64,000 bases of DNA, taken from assembly GCA_026874595.1 (NCBI GenBank), contig CM049320.1:27700714-27764713 (forward strand), read 5' to 3'. How positions within the stretch are numbered: the stretch's first letter is position 1; each line of letters starts with the position of its first letter. Both the position numbers and the translations under genes were made by a program. The DNA is from Sipunculus nudus (Eukaryota; Annelida; Sipuncula; Golfingiida; Sipunculidae). The notes under the pieces are model-generated. The model saw only the letters and a program-made list of their open reading frames with translations, did no database searches and was not told the origin of the DNA. Shown here one piece after another: positions 13,138 through 24,631 of the stretch.

Positions 13138-16100
13138 GTGTGAGTACTATAGCTGTATAGCACACTTAGATAACTCTCGCACGCTGAAGCAAAAGACAGT
13201 GTATGGCACCAGATAAAACATTCCCAGCTGCTGTATGATATGAAGGATACCTTATTTCCTGTCCCAGAATATTTTGGTCGAACAGATAGCCCACCACCCT
13301 TGCGTCCGCTCCTAATCCACCCAACACCGCTCCGGCTGAGACATGGCCCGACCCATTCCAGTTGTTCGGTAAATGCTGACGCAGGGGAATTCCAAGTATG
13401 TTTCCAAGCGTCAGCATTCGCCATATTCGCTTACTCTAGAGCTTTCTAACCCGGATCTCGTTATTCACAGGAACTTTACGTATAAATCCACAATAATTTT
13501 GTTGTTCCTCCCCACGAATTAACGATGAAATCAGCCAGAGATTTAAATTTAACCGATTTTCTCATAGAAAATCGACCGAATTCAGTCTACTGGAATATTC
13601 TGAATAACACGTCCAGCTAAAGTGCCTGTGAATAAAAGCTTTGGGTGGCAATCGACCAATGCAAATATGTCGAATTAATTGAATACGCAGTGTTCTACAT
13701 ACCTCAAGCCTTCAAATAAGGGCACAGTCATCGTACAAAGTATGCAGTGGCTACATCGCAGGAATCCTTACTGCAAGTTGTCACTTCTGTTTATTTGGAT
13801 CTTGGGATTCCCAGTGACGTCAACAGTGTCACCTGGCAGCTGTAAAAATCAGGTCAATGCATGCCGTGTTTAGCAGGCATGTAAACATGTATACTAACTT
13901 CGAGCTCTGCGCGGGCCCCAAACGGCCTCGCGTGCACCCGAGGGCTTACTTTTCATGATTGTGTGGGGCGGGCTGGCCAAAATAAAATTACCTGCGGGGC
14001 TGGGTAGGCAGGGGCGTATTCATAGGGGGCGATCATGCATGGATTAACAAGTCCTATGCGCTACCACTGTGCCATGCAAGACGGGATGGGTGTGAGGGGT
14101 CGAGTGGGGATATTTAAATCAACTCTTTTTCAGAATTGGTCGTAGTTGTTAAAATGAGGGTTAATTTTTGTCAAGCGTATGCGTCGTCCGAGCGCTTTGC
14201 GCCCGGACGTCGCAAAAGCTTAAAAAAAATTAACCATCAGCCGTTTGTTAACTGCCTGCCACTAAATAGTACTCCGTCTCGCGCTTCGCGCGGACAAGGT
14301 GGAGTCACTGTTTTATTTGTGAACCCTTACCCTTGAAATACACCAAATATATCCATTATGTGTGTGCGTAAAAATGCCTGGAGGGCGCAAGACAACGGAT
14401 GTCAATGACGTAGGCAGGACGTGTACATAAGCCAAGTTGTGTAAACAAGCAAGAGGGAGGAATCATGACGGATACGAGCATGTTAAATTGCAAGAAGGAA
14501 GGATAAATTGTACATTATTACAGGGTAAGAGGTACATTGGAAGGATATAGGATACCATTAACTTATAAAGGAGTAAACTTGATATATTTTTACCACGTTT
14601 CACATGTATCCATGGTGTCTTAACGTGTCCAGAACAGCAGCCTGAATTCTTGACTCGTACCAAGGCATGTGTTCACGTGTGTGCGTTTCATGTGTGAACA
14701 CTGTCATGCTTCAGTAACACGAGTTCACCATGCGAGTGACAGAACAAATATATACGAATGGGTGGCTTCCACAATGGGACAAAGGAATTATCCTTTGTCA
14801 TAATATTTTATAAGAAAATATATATTTTGGTGATTCTTATTACCTCCAAAATGAAATGGACTATTGATATGTCTTTACCCTAACCCTCTATACAAATGTT
14901 CAGCAAAACATTTTTCGCCTGTCACGCTTTTTCAGGAGGCGACCTGTAATCCCCACTGAACCCCATTTTTATTATATCGCTTTTTCAGAAAATTTACTCT
15001 GTCAAATGGAAGTAAAGACTTTAAATTCAAGCGCGGAACACAGGTCCACATGAATCTTTTAATAGGGAGCACTTTTCCGTTAAGTGGACACAAAGAGCTG
15101 AGACCCTTTACACGATCACCGTTTTATAGGTTTACAGGTATGTTGATTTTTATACATTCAGAAGTATCTTTCCATGATAACCTTGGTTTTAATAGTTCCG
15201 CAAATTCATGAGTTGTTTGAAAAAAGTTTTGTTTTCAAAGTAAGCCCGGGGGGGGGATTGCACACATTTCTAAGGGTCCTCAATCTCTTGGGGACTTTGG
15301 AACCCCCGCTAGAATCTACTAATCAGTCGTTCGTTCATACGTGCACGTTTCATGTAATACAAAATATTGATGAATCAATACTTTCTAGATTTTGGGTGAG
15401 GCGTACATTTTATGCCCGTTTGATCCCCCCCCCCCCCGCTGACCTTATTACTGCCCTTATACCTGAACATCTTATATATCAGCCTATACTGCATGCCAAG
15501 AGCAAATGTTTCATGCGTCATAAAATTTCAGAGTTTCGGTTATTTTTGCCCAACAAACAAACTAACATGGTGTTTCTCATAATTTTTTAAGATTGTACCA
15601 ATGTCTTTGATTACATTAATTACATTGATTATATTGATTACATTGATTACATTGATGTAATTACATTGATAACATTTTATTTATTTTCAGTCATCCTAGA
15701 AAATGTAATAGACGATCAGTTGATCTGTTTTTACCACACAGAGTAAAAATGAGTCACTCGATTCTAGGTGTTGGACGAGACCAAAAATCCCATGACCTTT
15801 TGACCCCTGCTGACATCAGTATTGAAACTTATCGTCGTTATCGGCATAGCCAAAGTAACAATATGATGAGTACTTAACTGTTTTAGTTTTTAAAAAGTAT
15901 GGAGTTCTAAATTATTAATTTAATTTCCCCAATCACCAAGATGGCGTTTCTCACAAAATTCTTAATTTAGCACTAAGATCGTATTTTATTTGTGTTTTTC
16001 AGTAATCCTTGAACAAGTGTAAGCAAACACTTTCTGAGTACGTGATATAAACAAATACCAATTAAAAATTGATCATTTGATGATGTATTCCATACTAAGG

Positions 16101-17337
16101 AATAGTGCGTCGTCAGTTTCTATATTTTAGCCAAGCCGGAAATCACATGAAATGTTGACCCTTGCTGACCTCAATACTGTTCTTATTTTCTTACTTCCAT
16201 ACCATCTCAACAGGCTTATTAAAAGCAACAATTTGGAATACGTGTTATCCTAGTTACAAAAGCTTATTTGAGTTATTGTCATTTCAATTTTCCCTACCCA
16301 GAAAATGGGTGACGAAATATTAAGCCTCAGTTTATTCAATGTTAAAATCCTAACAGTCAAAGTAGAGGAATATAGCAATAAAACATAGGTGTGTCAAATT
16401 CTTTAGGGAGGTAAGGTTGGAGCTCATGACCCAGGAGCTCATGGACAATTAGTGATACCCTCTGGTCCTGAAATTCACGAACGGATCATAACTGGGAATG
16501 TGTTTGGTTATGCTGCAGCAGCTGAATTTGCCAATAAGTCAGACTGTAGCTTAACGGTGGCCCCTCTGATTTTTTTATGTTCTGCTATTTATTGGAGAAT
16601 GTTCTATTTAACCCGGTTTTTACTTTAAAATTTTCATTCTGAATATGAAACAATTGCTCTTCTTCGGTTTCATGTATCTCGACTCTACGATTTAGACAGG
16701 CGTATTTTATATCATTTTGTTGGCGATTAGTCATTACGTCTTCTGGCCAAAGTGACAAGACAGCCTGGACATTTCAGAATTATGTATCATTTGTTATTTT
16801 ATGAACATTTTATTAAGTAATCTTATCCTGTATCGTTCAGTTTCTTTTTTGACTAAGCACTTGCTTGCAATCATTGTGACAAGAAATAACGTCACAATTG
16901 CATTTTCTCTAAACCATGTTAACCAAACAGTTAAACATTCCCCACCTTAATTTATCTTTCTTATCAAAGGATCCCTCATGAAATGTTGTATAATAAAAAA
17001 ACTGAAGAAAACATTGCTTTCGGGCGCCGTAGTAGAGGAAGCAAGGAGTTCCTGCCTAGGCGCTCCATCTGCAACGATAAACATGATATCTAAATTAATG
17101 TTTTAAGCGAACTATTGACCACAATTAAATCTCACCTTATAATTTTAAGGATTCTTTATATTTTTGTTTTTAGGCTCTTCGAAACACATTTTATTCGTGT
17201 TTATTTGGTTTTAGTTCAATTCTTCAAGTTTTGCACCAGTTGCGCTTGGACAGCGTTACTTCAACAGCAAACGTTGGAATCAGTTAATAGATAGCTATGT
17301 TACCATCTTATTTTAAAACAATGACCATTTGTTCCGT
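13138..17337. other. Non-coding segment with repeats and small hairpins
   Basis: No confident gene. A GC-rich hairpin lies at 14181-14213 (15-bp arms with two mismatches and a TTT loop), close to a second GC-rich inverted word near 14276-14295. A minus-strand tRNA-like fragment lies near 14010-14085: an A-box-like TGGCACAGTGG is followed by GGACTTGTTAATCC, but the T arm is degenerate. Two diverged direct copies of a ~350-bp repeat, each with the phrase GACC-TTGCTGACCTCA near its middle, cover about 15700-16060 and 16070-16400. The reverse-strand frame at 13166-13417 is open but matches nothing I recognise. Confidence 0.5.
15602..15676. repeat. Short tandem repeat of a 9-bp ATTGATTAC unit
   Basis: Seven to eight imperfect units of ATTGATTAC (with ATTAATTAC and ATTGATTAT variants) follow each other directly. 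Confidence 0.8.
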
Positions 17338-17790
17338 GTTCAGGAGATCGATAACGTATAGGATCAAGGTCAAAGGGTCCAGCTCTTAATCTCGTAAGTT
17401 TATGTGACAGATGGGATCTGATTACTTTGATGCGTAGTGTCAGACCATACTGCATCAACGGCCTTTTTCAAGTCGAGAAATATGGCTAATATCCATGTTC
17501 GGACAACTCATGATACCCTGACTGAGCTGTAATATATATGAACATGTTGCCCGCCCAAAGCGAAAGCCTAGTTGATGATCATCGTTAAAGGTGGGCCAAC
17601 AAGTTTGCCAAAGAAGGACCTTGATAGACCTGAAATTTTTTGTTGTTTGTCCTTTGTCTTGCCCGGTTTATGGATCATTGTAACTAATGCTCTCTTCCTT
17701 TCAATTGGAAACTATCCCATGAAACGCACAGCGTGTGTAGATTTCCCATTGTTCCTAGACGCGCATATATGGAATATAAGTATCTTATAA
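17338..17790 (-). pseudogene. Decayed non-LTR retrotransposon reverse transcriptase fragment
   Basis: Read on the minus strand, conserved reverse-transcriptase blocks of a Jockey/CR1-like LINE appear in the right order. MIHKPGK (codons from 17678 down) matches the KPGK block that precedes the RT core. About 30 codons later comes SFFGKLVG, like the LLSSxGKLxE block. QLGFRFG (from 17574) matches QFGFRxGxST. AIFLDLKKAVDAVW (from 17486) matches the core AxFLDLxKAFDxVWH containing the first catalytic aspartate. The first and last blocks share a frame while the GFR block is in another, and stops intervene, so the copy is dead. Neither end of the element was identified. The RT assignment is firm; the clade is not. 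Confidence 0.75.
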
Positions 17791-19329
17791 GTAAGCTCTA
17801 AAAGTTATACTTCTGTGTTGTCGTCATGGTCGGGTTTCCTAGAGGGATGATTAGTGTTTTGTTTTCAATAATTATTTGTTTAGCTTTGTTTAAGAAATTA
17901 TCATTAAAGTCAGGGTGTCGGGGTTTGGTGTAATTGTTTTTAAGGATTCCCAAATACACCTGCACGACACTTTGCTGTACCAGCGACTGTGCCGTCAGGG
18001 CATGGTAGAGGTTTAACCTGCCTTGTATTTATGTTTTATTTAGAGTTAGAGAACGATATAGTTTCCAAATTCACACAAGTTTGTTTTACGGTCTTAGCTG
18101 TTCCTATATTTTGACCATTGAGAGCTTTATTGGGGGCCAAGATAGCGCAATATACAAAATTTTAACTCTATTTAACAAATCTTTACCTATCGTGGAACGT
18201 GTCCGTTGTTGTTAGAGCCTGACTAGTCACCAAAGGCTACCATATTTTTCATCTATGGTGTGAAGTTACACTATTGTTTTTTTTTAGCGCCTCTCTTGAG
18301 CGACCGCATTGACAGCCTTTTGTTTTGTGTTTTGTCTGTTGCGTTGCTACATATTATTATATTACTGTTGAGGATTTTCTTATATCAAACCAAATCAGCT
18401 TTAGCGAGATTCCGATGCACAGGCCCATCTATTGAAAACTATATAACTCAGATTTGGATCGACAGATTTCTTTTTATAAAATACTAGCTGATAAACCCGG
18501 TATACCGGGTTTTTACCGCGGTTTGGGAGATATATTTACTGAGATATTGAAGGTTTGCTCATTTTTTATTATTAAAAGTTAAAAGAAAATATAGATTTTT
18601 AGTGGGATACTCTCGGAATACAATATGTACAAATCATTTTTACTGTTATTTTGTGGCGCTGTGCTCGTAGCAAAAATCATATCCCGGTATGTTTATCTTA
18701 AAGACCTGGTCAGTGATGGTTTACATTGCGAACCGGAATGAGACGCGGAGGCATACAGTGTTTCGTTGATATTTGACTGGTTTCTATCGTTGGACGTATA
18801 AAGAATAGGTTAATGTGAGGAACACATTAGATTAATCAAATGTACGTTGAAAGGAAACTTCCTGAAGAAGGAAACAGAAATATACATACATCGTAAGTAG
18901 CAGAAGCGAGACTCCATGCAGTGGGTCCGTATCCCATTTTCAGACCCCTGACACCACCTCAGCCCTGTTCCTGAATTCGGGACCTTGAATTAGGTTTTGT
19001 CATTAATCCTCCTGGGTTGAACTCAATTTGATAAAGCGAGAAACATGTGTTTTTCTCTTTTACTGACCACGCACGTGGGTCAAATCCCTCATTGAAAGCA
19101 AGCGTTATTCATATGAACAATAGTCCTTAGTGTTAAAAGGTGAAGTGACCACGATGCACGCATTCCGGTGATTGCCGAAGGCAATTCGGTTGTGCTCGGT
19201 AAAAAAAAACGGAAAAATCACTCAAAATTATGTGTATATTAAAAATTATTTATTTTCATATCGCCTATGTCACTGCGGGGATAATAACCTTTAAAATGAT
19301 GTATGGCACAATATTATACACAACGTGGT
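17791..19329. other. AT-rich spacer, no gene recognised
   Basis: It may include upstream remains of the minus-strand LINE at 17.4 kb, but I found no convincing further motif. At 18484-18530 there is a GC-rich phrase with the perfect 20-bp palindrome AAACCCGGTATACCGGGTTT (18493-18512), preceded by CTAGCTGAT. Such palindromes often mark the end of a short interspersed element. Confidence 0.5.
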
Positions 19330-20740
19330 TTTAGAGAACACCGCGAACAAACGTGAACTGAATTCCTTTTTTAAGTATTCGATGATTTTAATCATACGGT
19401 CCGAATGTGTCAAAACAAAGACGGCTGACCCGGGGTGTGACACTAGGAGTTACTTTACCACTTGTTACTGGTATATTCTACAAATTATGTTCCATACGTC
19501 TCGAGATAGTAGTTCAATCAAGGTAAAAGGAATCCCGGACACCAACTGTTGCACTTCAAATTTCACGACTGAGAGCTCCGTTGCCTGTTCTTACAACAAA
19601 AGCAGAAAGTGTTTGGCATACATTCTTATATTTTACGTTTGTCGTTTCTCAAACACTCTTATAAAACAGGGCTTGTTTGTAGTAAAATACAAATTAAGGT
19701 TCTGATTTTCACGTGTTTATTATGTGGTTAAAAAAAATATGACCCTAAATTGTAACACAAAGGCTTTCTGTTCACTTTAATCTTCTAAAAAGTCGTCATT
19801 TTCTCATGCTTCGTATATTGATTGAAGTTTTGAAACTATCAATGTGAACACCCTCACAGATATTATTTTAGTGATCTAATGTGATCTTATATTCAGATAC
19901 AGACGAAAATTGAATTCGTAGCCATGTCACTTCAGTGTGTGTATTCTTTGGAAATTTATAAATTGCTATTTTCATTCCTTCAGGACGAGGACACTCCGTT
20001 GATCCTAGCATCAATCGAAGGACACCTTGATGTCGTCAGTCTACTTTTAGGCAAAGGTGCTGCTGTCAATCAGACCGGCAAGGTAGCATTATCTTCACAA
20101 TATGTCGTCATTTTCTCATGTACAAAACACTTATGCTTCGTTTATTAAGTGATGTTTGTAACTCGCAATATGAACACCTCATATATATTTTTTTAGATTA
20201 GTGGTCCATTGTTCCTTGTAAAATATCTGATTTTTTTCATGCGTTCATAATATGGTGAAACAAAGATGGCTGAAGCTACCGTTAATGACACGCTGATAAT
20301 TTGACACTGGCCGTTACTTTACTAATTGTTACTTGTTTATTCTAACAACTTAATTTTCACAGATAGTAGTTCGATTAAGATAATAGCAATCCCAAACACC
20401 AACGGGAGTTTTAGCAATTCAAATATTATGACCGACTTTAGGAGAGCCCCGGTTCCAGTTCATACAACCAAAGCACATTGATAAGTGTATGCATATATTC
20501 AAGAATGTAGTGATAGGTTTACGCATATGTTCGAGATTGCTTATATCGTGTTTCATGTTTTTCAGTTGTCTCTTTTCTGAGACTTTAATAAATACAGTGT
20601 GTTAGAAATAAATTGCAAATTAATTTTCTGCTTTAACAGAATCTAATTTAAGGTTTGTTTAATTGTAATACAAAAACCTTTGTTCACGTCCTCGTTTTCA
20701 TGAATTTACGAATCGGAGGAGTGCATAATTTAGCTTAAAT
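19330..20740 (+). repeat. Diverged intron duplication around an ankyrin exon
   Basis: Sequence at about 19380-19640 recurs at about 20230-20480 with shared phrases such as ACAAAGA-GGCTGA and ATAGTAGTTC-AT-AAG. A second block starting GTCGTCATTTTCTCATG occurs at about 19791 and 20104, and an AATTGTAA-ACAAA block at about 19748 and 20658. The period is about 0.85-0.9 kb. The ankyrin exon lies between copies. No second ankyrin exon survives in the later copy. Confidence 0.6.
19984..20082 (+). CDS. Ankyrin-repeat exon of an ASB-type gene (partial gene)
   Basis: This 99-bp exon encodes exactly one 33-residue ankyrin repeat, DEDTPLILASIEGHLDVVSL followed by LLGKGAAVNQTGK. It shows the family landmarks TPL, the GHLDVV turn-helix and GAxVN in the expected positions. 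It is bounded by a pyrimidine-rich acceptor (TTCATTCCTTCAG) and a GTAGCA donor, both in phase 0. Ankyrin repeats form stacked helix-turn-helix units for protein binding; in the family this one appears to belong to, they recruit substrates to an E3 ligase. The next recognised exon is 5.6 kb downstream. The frame stays open into both introns, but those translations lose the ankyrin pattern at the splice sites. Upstream exons with the start codon were not found. Confidence 0.85.
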
Positions 20741-21218
20741 CAGGACACTGTATCATATTCTAACCTAGCACCAGTCAGGACACTCGTACTGCCAATTCAT
20801 GCTTCAGTTATTGAATTAACATGACACAAAACACTGTAGATAAGTCCACGTACAAATATGAGGTAGCATACGGTCGATAACACTTTCAAAACAAAATGCT
20901 GTAATCTCGTTAAACACTCAAAGTTGCTTTCAAATGACATAACGGCAGATAGTGCTTTAATGATATAAAACCCTGATATCCTGAAGCTATATACAGCATT
21001 CTTTTCTTTGTTTGCCTTGCTTCCACAGTGCCATGGTAGGCATATTCTTTTAACACATGCCGGTATATCTGTGTTACAGGTAACAACCCTACAAATTATT
21101 ATTCAACAAAAGGTGACACAAACAAACCTGGCCTAATTTCAACCAAGAAGATATTAAAACAATATTTAATTAAATAAAACTTGAATTTGTTCTTGATGAC
21201 CGGGATAAATACACCTAA
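20741..21218. repeat. Old copy of the 23.5-kb intron repeat
   Basis: From about 20960 to 21175 this intron sequence matches 23440-23670: both have a run like ATAAAACCCTGATATCCTGA, then CAGCATTCT, then CACAAAC-AACCTGG and AAGATAT-AAA-CAATATTT. It is clearly more diverged than the two tandem copies at 23.5-24.6 kb and is directly followed by the TIR transposon. No coding sequence was seen. Confidence 0.6.
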
Positions 21219-22283
21219 TGCTACGGTCACAATGTGAAACTGCCGCCTGCTAATTTTTAGACATCGGCGGATTCTTAAAGTTACATGCCGCCGGCCGATT
21301 TTTTGCAAATCGGTGCGAGTGGTCATAAATAACTGCCATTAAAAGGCCGCCTGACGGGCTCCGGGCGGCCCAAGGCAGTGTCTAAGTTCGAGGGGGTGTG
21401 TGACGTCATCAGGGTGTTGGCCGGTGGCAGTTAGACGACAGGCTGGCAGCCGTCAGATTTAACCTGCCACCTCCCGGTGACCTGGCGGACACCGGCCATT
21501 TACACCTGCCATCGGCCAACGATCGGGCGTTCTAACTGCCACCGGCCGGCGCCCGATCGATAATCTTAGGGCGGCAATCTGGTTCCCGGTTGGATATATA
21601 AACCTAGATTGCCCTTGTATCACTACAAAGTGTACCATCAACCATTTTCCATCAACCATTTTCCATCAACCATTATTATCAACCATTTCCTTCCAACAAG
21701 ATGCCCCCTAAAGGCAAGGGAAAGGACAAGGCGCCAGCATCAAAGCGCAAGAGACGAGAGCCCTAGCCCCAGCGAGAACCCATCAGCAGCAGCACTCGGC
21801 AGATCGCCGTCCTGCCACCTACCGACACCGACAGCCGCCTCCAAGCTGCCTTTCAATGTCCGCTTTCCCGCTGGCAGATATTTTGAAATCGTACGGTGGC
21901 ATGTCGGTAGCATAACGGCAGCAGGCCGGATGCTAGAGAGTGGCAGTTAGATCCTACCGATCGCCGGCCGAAGTTTGAAGGACCTCCAGCCCCACGACCG
22001 AATAAAAATCCCGCTGCTGCCCGCCTGCCGCTTGATAGCCACCGCGCGACTTCGAAATGCGCCCGGCCGGCGACCTGACGACTGGCATAATTGGAAAAAA
22101 TCGGCCGGTGGCAGACAGAATTTCCAAAAATTCTTAAAATTCCTGCGACGTCCTAGCGGCGTCTGAAATGCCGACCGCCGCCTGCCGATTGTGCCTGCCG
22201 CCGAGCTGCCACCTGACGAATTTTAGTGAAAACTGGCAGTTACCACGCCGGCAGGCGGCATTTAGTGATTTGTGACCGTAGCA
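21219..22283. mobile_element. TIR transposon with TAA target duplication and truncated internal ORF
   Basis: The left end reads TGCTACGGTCACAA and the right end carries its exact reverse complement (TTGTGACCGTAGCA). Beyond that, a GCCGCCTGC stretch is also shared inverted. TAA flanks both sides (21216-21218 and 22284-22286), a 3-bp duplication typical of PIF/Harbinger-like insertion. The 1.07-kb interior is GC-rich with repeated CTGCCACCGGCC-like words in both orientations. Inside are a TATA-like box near 21592, three to four direct copies of a CATCAACCATTTTC unit (21625-21690) and an ATG at 21701. The ATG opens a 21-codon basic peptide (MPPKGKGKDKAPASKRKRRE then P). A neighbouring frame continues as a Ser/Pro-rich stretch, suggesting a frameshifted start of an autonomous element's gene. 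No transposase catalytic domain remains, so this is an internally deleted, non-autonomous copy sitting in the large ASB-gene intron. Confidence 0.75.
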
Positions 22284-23459
22284 TAAAGCAAATACCTACG
22301 TCCAATTTAACAAATTTTAAACAGATTTACATTAAACAATTTCTTTATCTCCTTTCTTCTACAACTTCATGGATCATGGTGAGAATATAGGTAGCACATA
22401 TAATGTAAGGAAATGAAATGATATATTGCTATATTCCTAAAGCCTATTGAAATCCATGGTGAGTATACCTGATTTGTTACTTGGATATAATAATGTAGTT
22501 TCCATTTCACATGTGGTAAACATGTGTACATTCAACTGGAATCTATCGGAATAGAGAGAATAATTTATGCGTTGTAACTAAAATTTAGAACTAGCTTTTT
22601 TTAGGGCTAGCTTTTGTACATATCTCCTATTGTTCTTATTCTGCTAATTCATGTCCGTTTAAGTAGGAACTGTTACACCTGGACAATTTGTACACATGAT
22701 ATACTTTGTAAACTTCATTTTTCTGTTGCCTATATCACATACTCCGTAATTTCACGGAAAGTTAAACATTTAACATTTATTTTAACAAAATTTTCTATAA
22801 ACATTTCATAACCACTATCGTGTGGGCTACAGGTCAATAGTCTTTTGAATACTTCCTTCGACATAGGTTTGAAGCCAAGGTTTACTTATAACAGAGTAAC
22901 CATCATTAAGTAAAACGATACACTCTTTGGTGGTTTATATTTAGAGGTAATGGAGAAAACTATGTTTTGGAGTTTCAGTATTGTATAAATCATAGTCTAT
23001 AATGGATGATATATGACAAAAACCGCTTTCTCATATATTAAACTTCGTGCAGATTCTGATGGATGTTGTATACTAGGAAACGTACGAGATATTAATTTTC
23101 TTTCAAATATAGCAGATTTCTGAGTCACTGATTCAGAAACATTAAGAACATCGATCAACCACTTTTATTTATAATGCCCAATGGCTGATCCAATACTTAA
23201 GTGAACTTAAGTCTTTGAACAGCATTCCTGAACTGACGTGATTGCCAAATTACCAGCAGTCAATCGCATCTGCTTAATATGCATCCCCCTACTGATTAAG
23301 CACGGTACTTATTCCGCCCACTAATATCCTCAATTTTTTGGACGTTTCTCAAAAATGTTAAAATTTATCCAATGTTACAAATAATGCGGCCATTTTGCAT
23401 GGGCGGCGGCTGAATATTTGACATAACATAATGCTTTGTGAAAAATTCCTTGCCTTAAG
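22284..23459. other. Intron sequence without recognisable features
   Basis: AT-rich DNA inside the 5.6-kb intron of the ankyrin/SOCS gene. No exon with an ankyrin signature, RNA gene or transposon end was seen. Confidence 0.5.
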
Positions 23460-24631
23460 CATATAAAACCCTGATATCCTGAAGATATGAAAACAGCATT
23501 CTCTCCTTTGTTCGCATTTTTTGTGATTAAAGCACAGTGCACAGCGCCAAACATATTAACACACCCCTGTACATCTTTGTTATCAGTAACAATCTTACAA
23601 AATATTCTTCACCAGAAGCCACACAAACTGGACTTATCTCCCCCAAGAAGATATCAAAGCAATATTTAATTAAAGACTGTCAGCCAATATAGACCCCCCT
23701 CCCCCTTTTGACACCAATTTTCAGTTAGTTATTCTGTTAGCTAGTATAGTTAGCTGTTTTGATCTGCATGTTTTCTATTGAACTGCCGGTGGATGTGAGC
23801 CCAAGAGCCGTTGTCATGGCAACATAAGCCAGGAATTAAAGCTTCACAGTTAATTAAATTAATGTATTTGTACATATTAGTGATCGAAACGAATAATAAG
23901 CGTCATTGCTATGGCAACAATGTTATAGAGAACTATTAGCATTTTAGAACCTTTGGTTAGTAACAAAATCAAAGTACAAGTACAAAGTAGTCTGTGTATC
24001 TATATAACTATGGTCTGAGCTGTCTGAGTCATGGCAAATATGATATGCTTCATTTAATGTCACATTCATGCAAAATCATGACACAGTGCACAGCGCATAA
24101 CATATTAACACACCCCTGTACATCTTTGTTATCAGTAACAATCTTACAAAATATTCTTCACCAGAAGCCACACAAACTGGACTTATCTCCCCCAAGAAGA
24201 TATCAAAGCAATATTTAATTAAAGACTGTCAGCCAATATAGACCCCCCTCCCCCTTTTGACACCAATTTTCAGTTAGTTATTCTGTTAGCTAGTATAGTT
24301 AGCTGTTTTGATCTGCATGTTTTCTATTGAACTGCCGGTGGATGTGAGCCGAAGAGCCGTTGTCATGGCAACACATAAGCCAGGAATTAAAGCTACCCTG
24401 TTAATTAAATTAATGATTTGGTACATATTAGTGATCGAGATGAATAATTAGCGTCATTGCTATGGCAACAATGTAATAGAGAACCATTAGCATTTGAGAA
24501 CCTTTGGTTAGTAACAAAATCAAAGTACAAGTACAAAGTAGTCTGTGTATCTTTATAACTCTGGTTTGAGCTGTCTGAGTCATGGTAAATATGATATGCT
24601 TCATTTAATGTCACATTCATGCAAAATCATG
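23460..24631 (+). repeat. Recent 549-bp tandem duplication
   Basis: The unit starting CACAGTGCACAGCGC at 23533 is repeated from 24082 to about 24631 with only scattered mismatches and tiny indels, including the runs AGACCCCCCTCCCCCTTTTG and TTAGTAACAAAATCAAAG. The copies abut, so this is a simple recent tandem duplication. Each unit contains two X-box-like words (GTTGTCATGGCAAC and ATTGCTATGGCAAC) about 95 bp apart. The short peptide frames near 23487 and 24120 are identical only because the DNA is duplicated. Confidence 0.9.

Noticed and set aside
12957-13424. 155-codon minus-strand frame at 13 kb
   Set aside because: Half of it translates G/C homopolymers of a small TIR element, and the rest shows no recognisable domain in either overlapping frame.
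14010-14085. Minus-strand tRNA gene with a GTT anticodon
   Set aside because: Only the A-box region and anticodon arm look right; the T arm and acceptor stem are degenerate.
19325-19705. 126-codon + strand frame upstream of the first ankyrin exon
   Set aside because: The sequence is part of a duplicated intron block; the second copy is not open in the same frame and no domain is recognisable.
23487-24218. Duplicate peptide frames with identical C-terminal 40-plus residues
   Set aside because: Identity is explained by the 549-bp tandem DNA duplication; the upstream parts differ and no domain is present.
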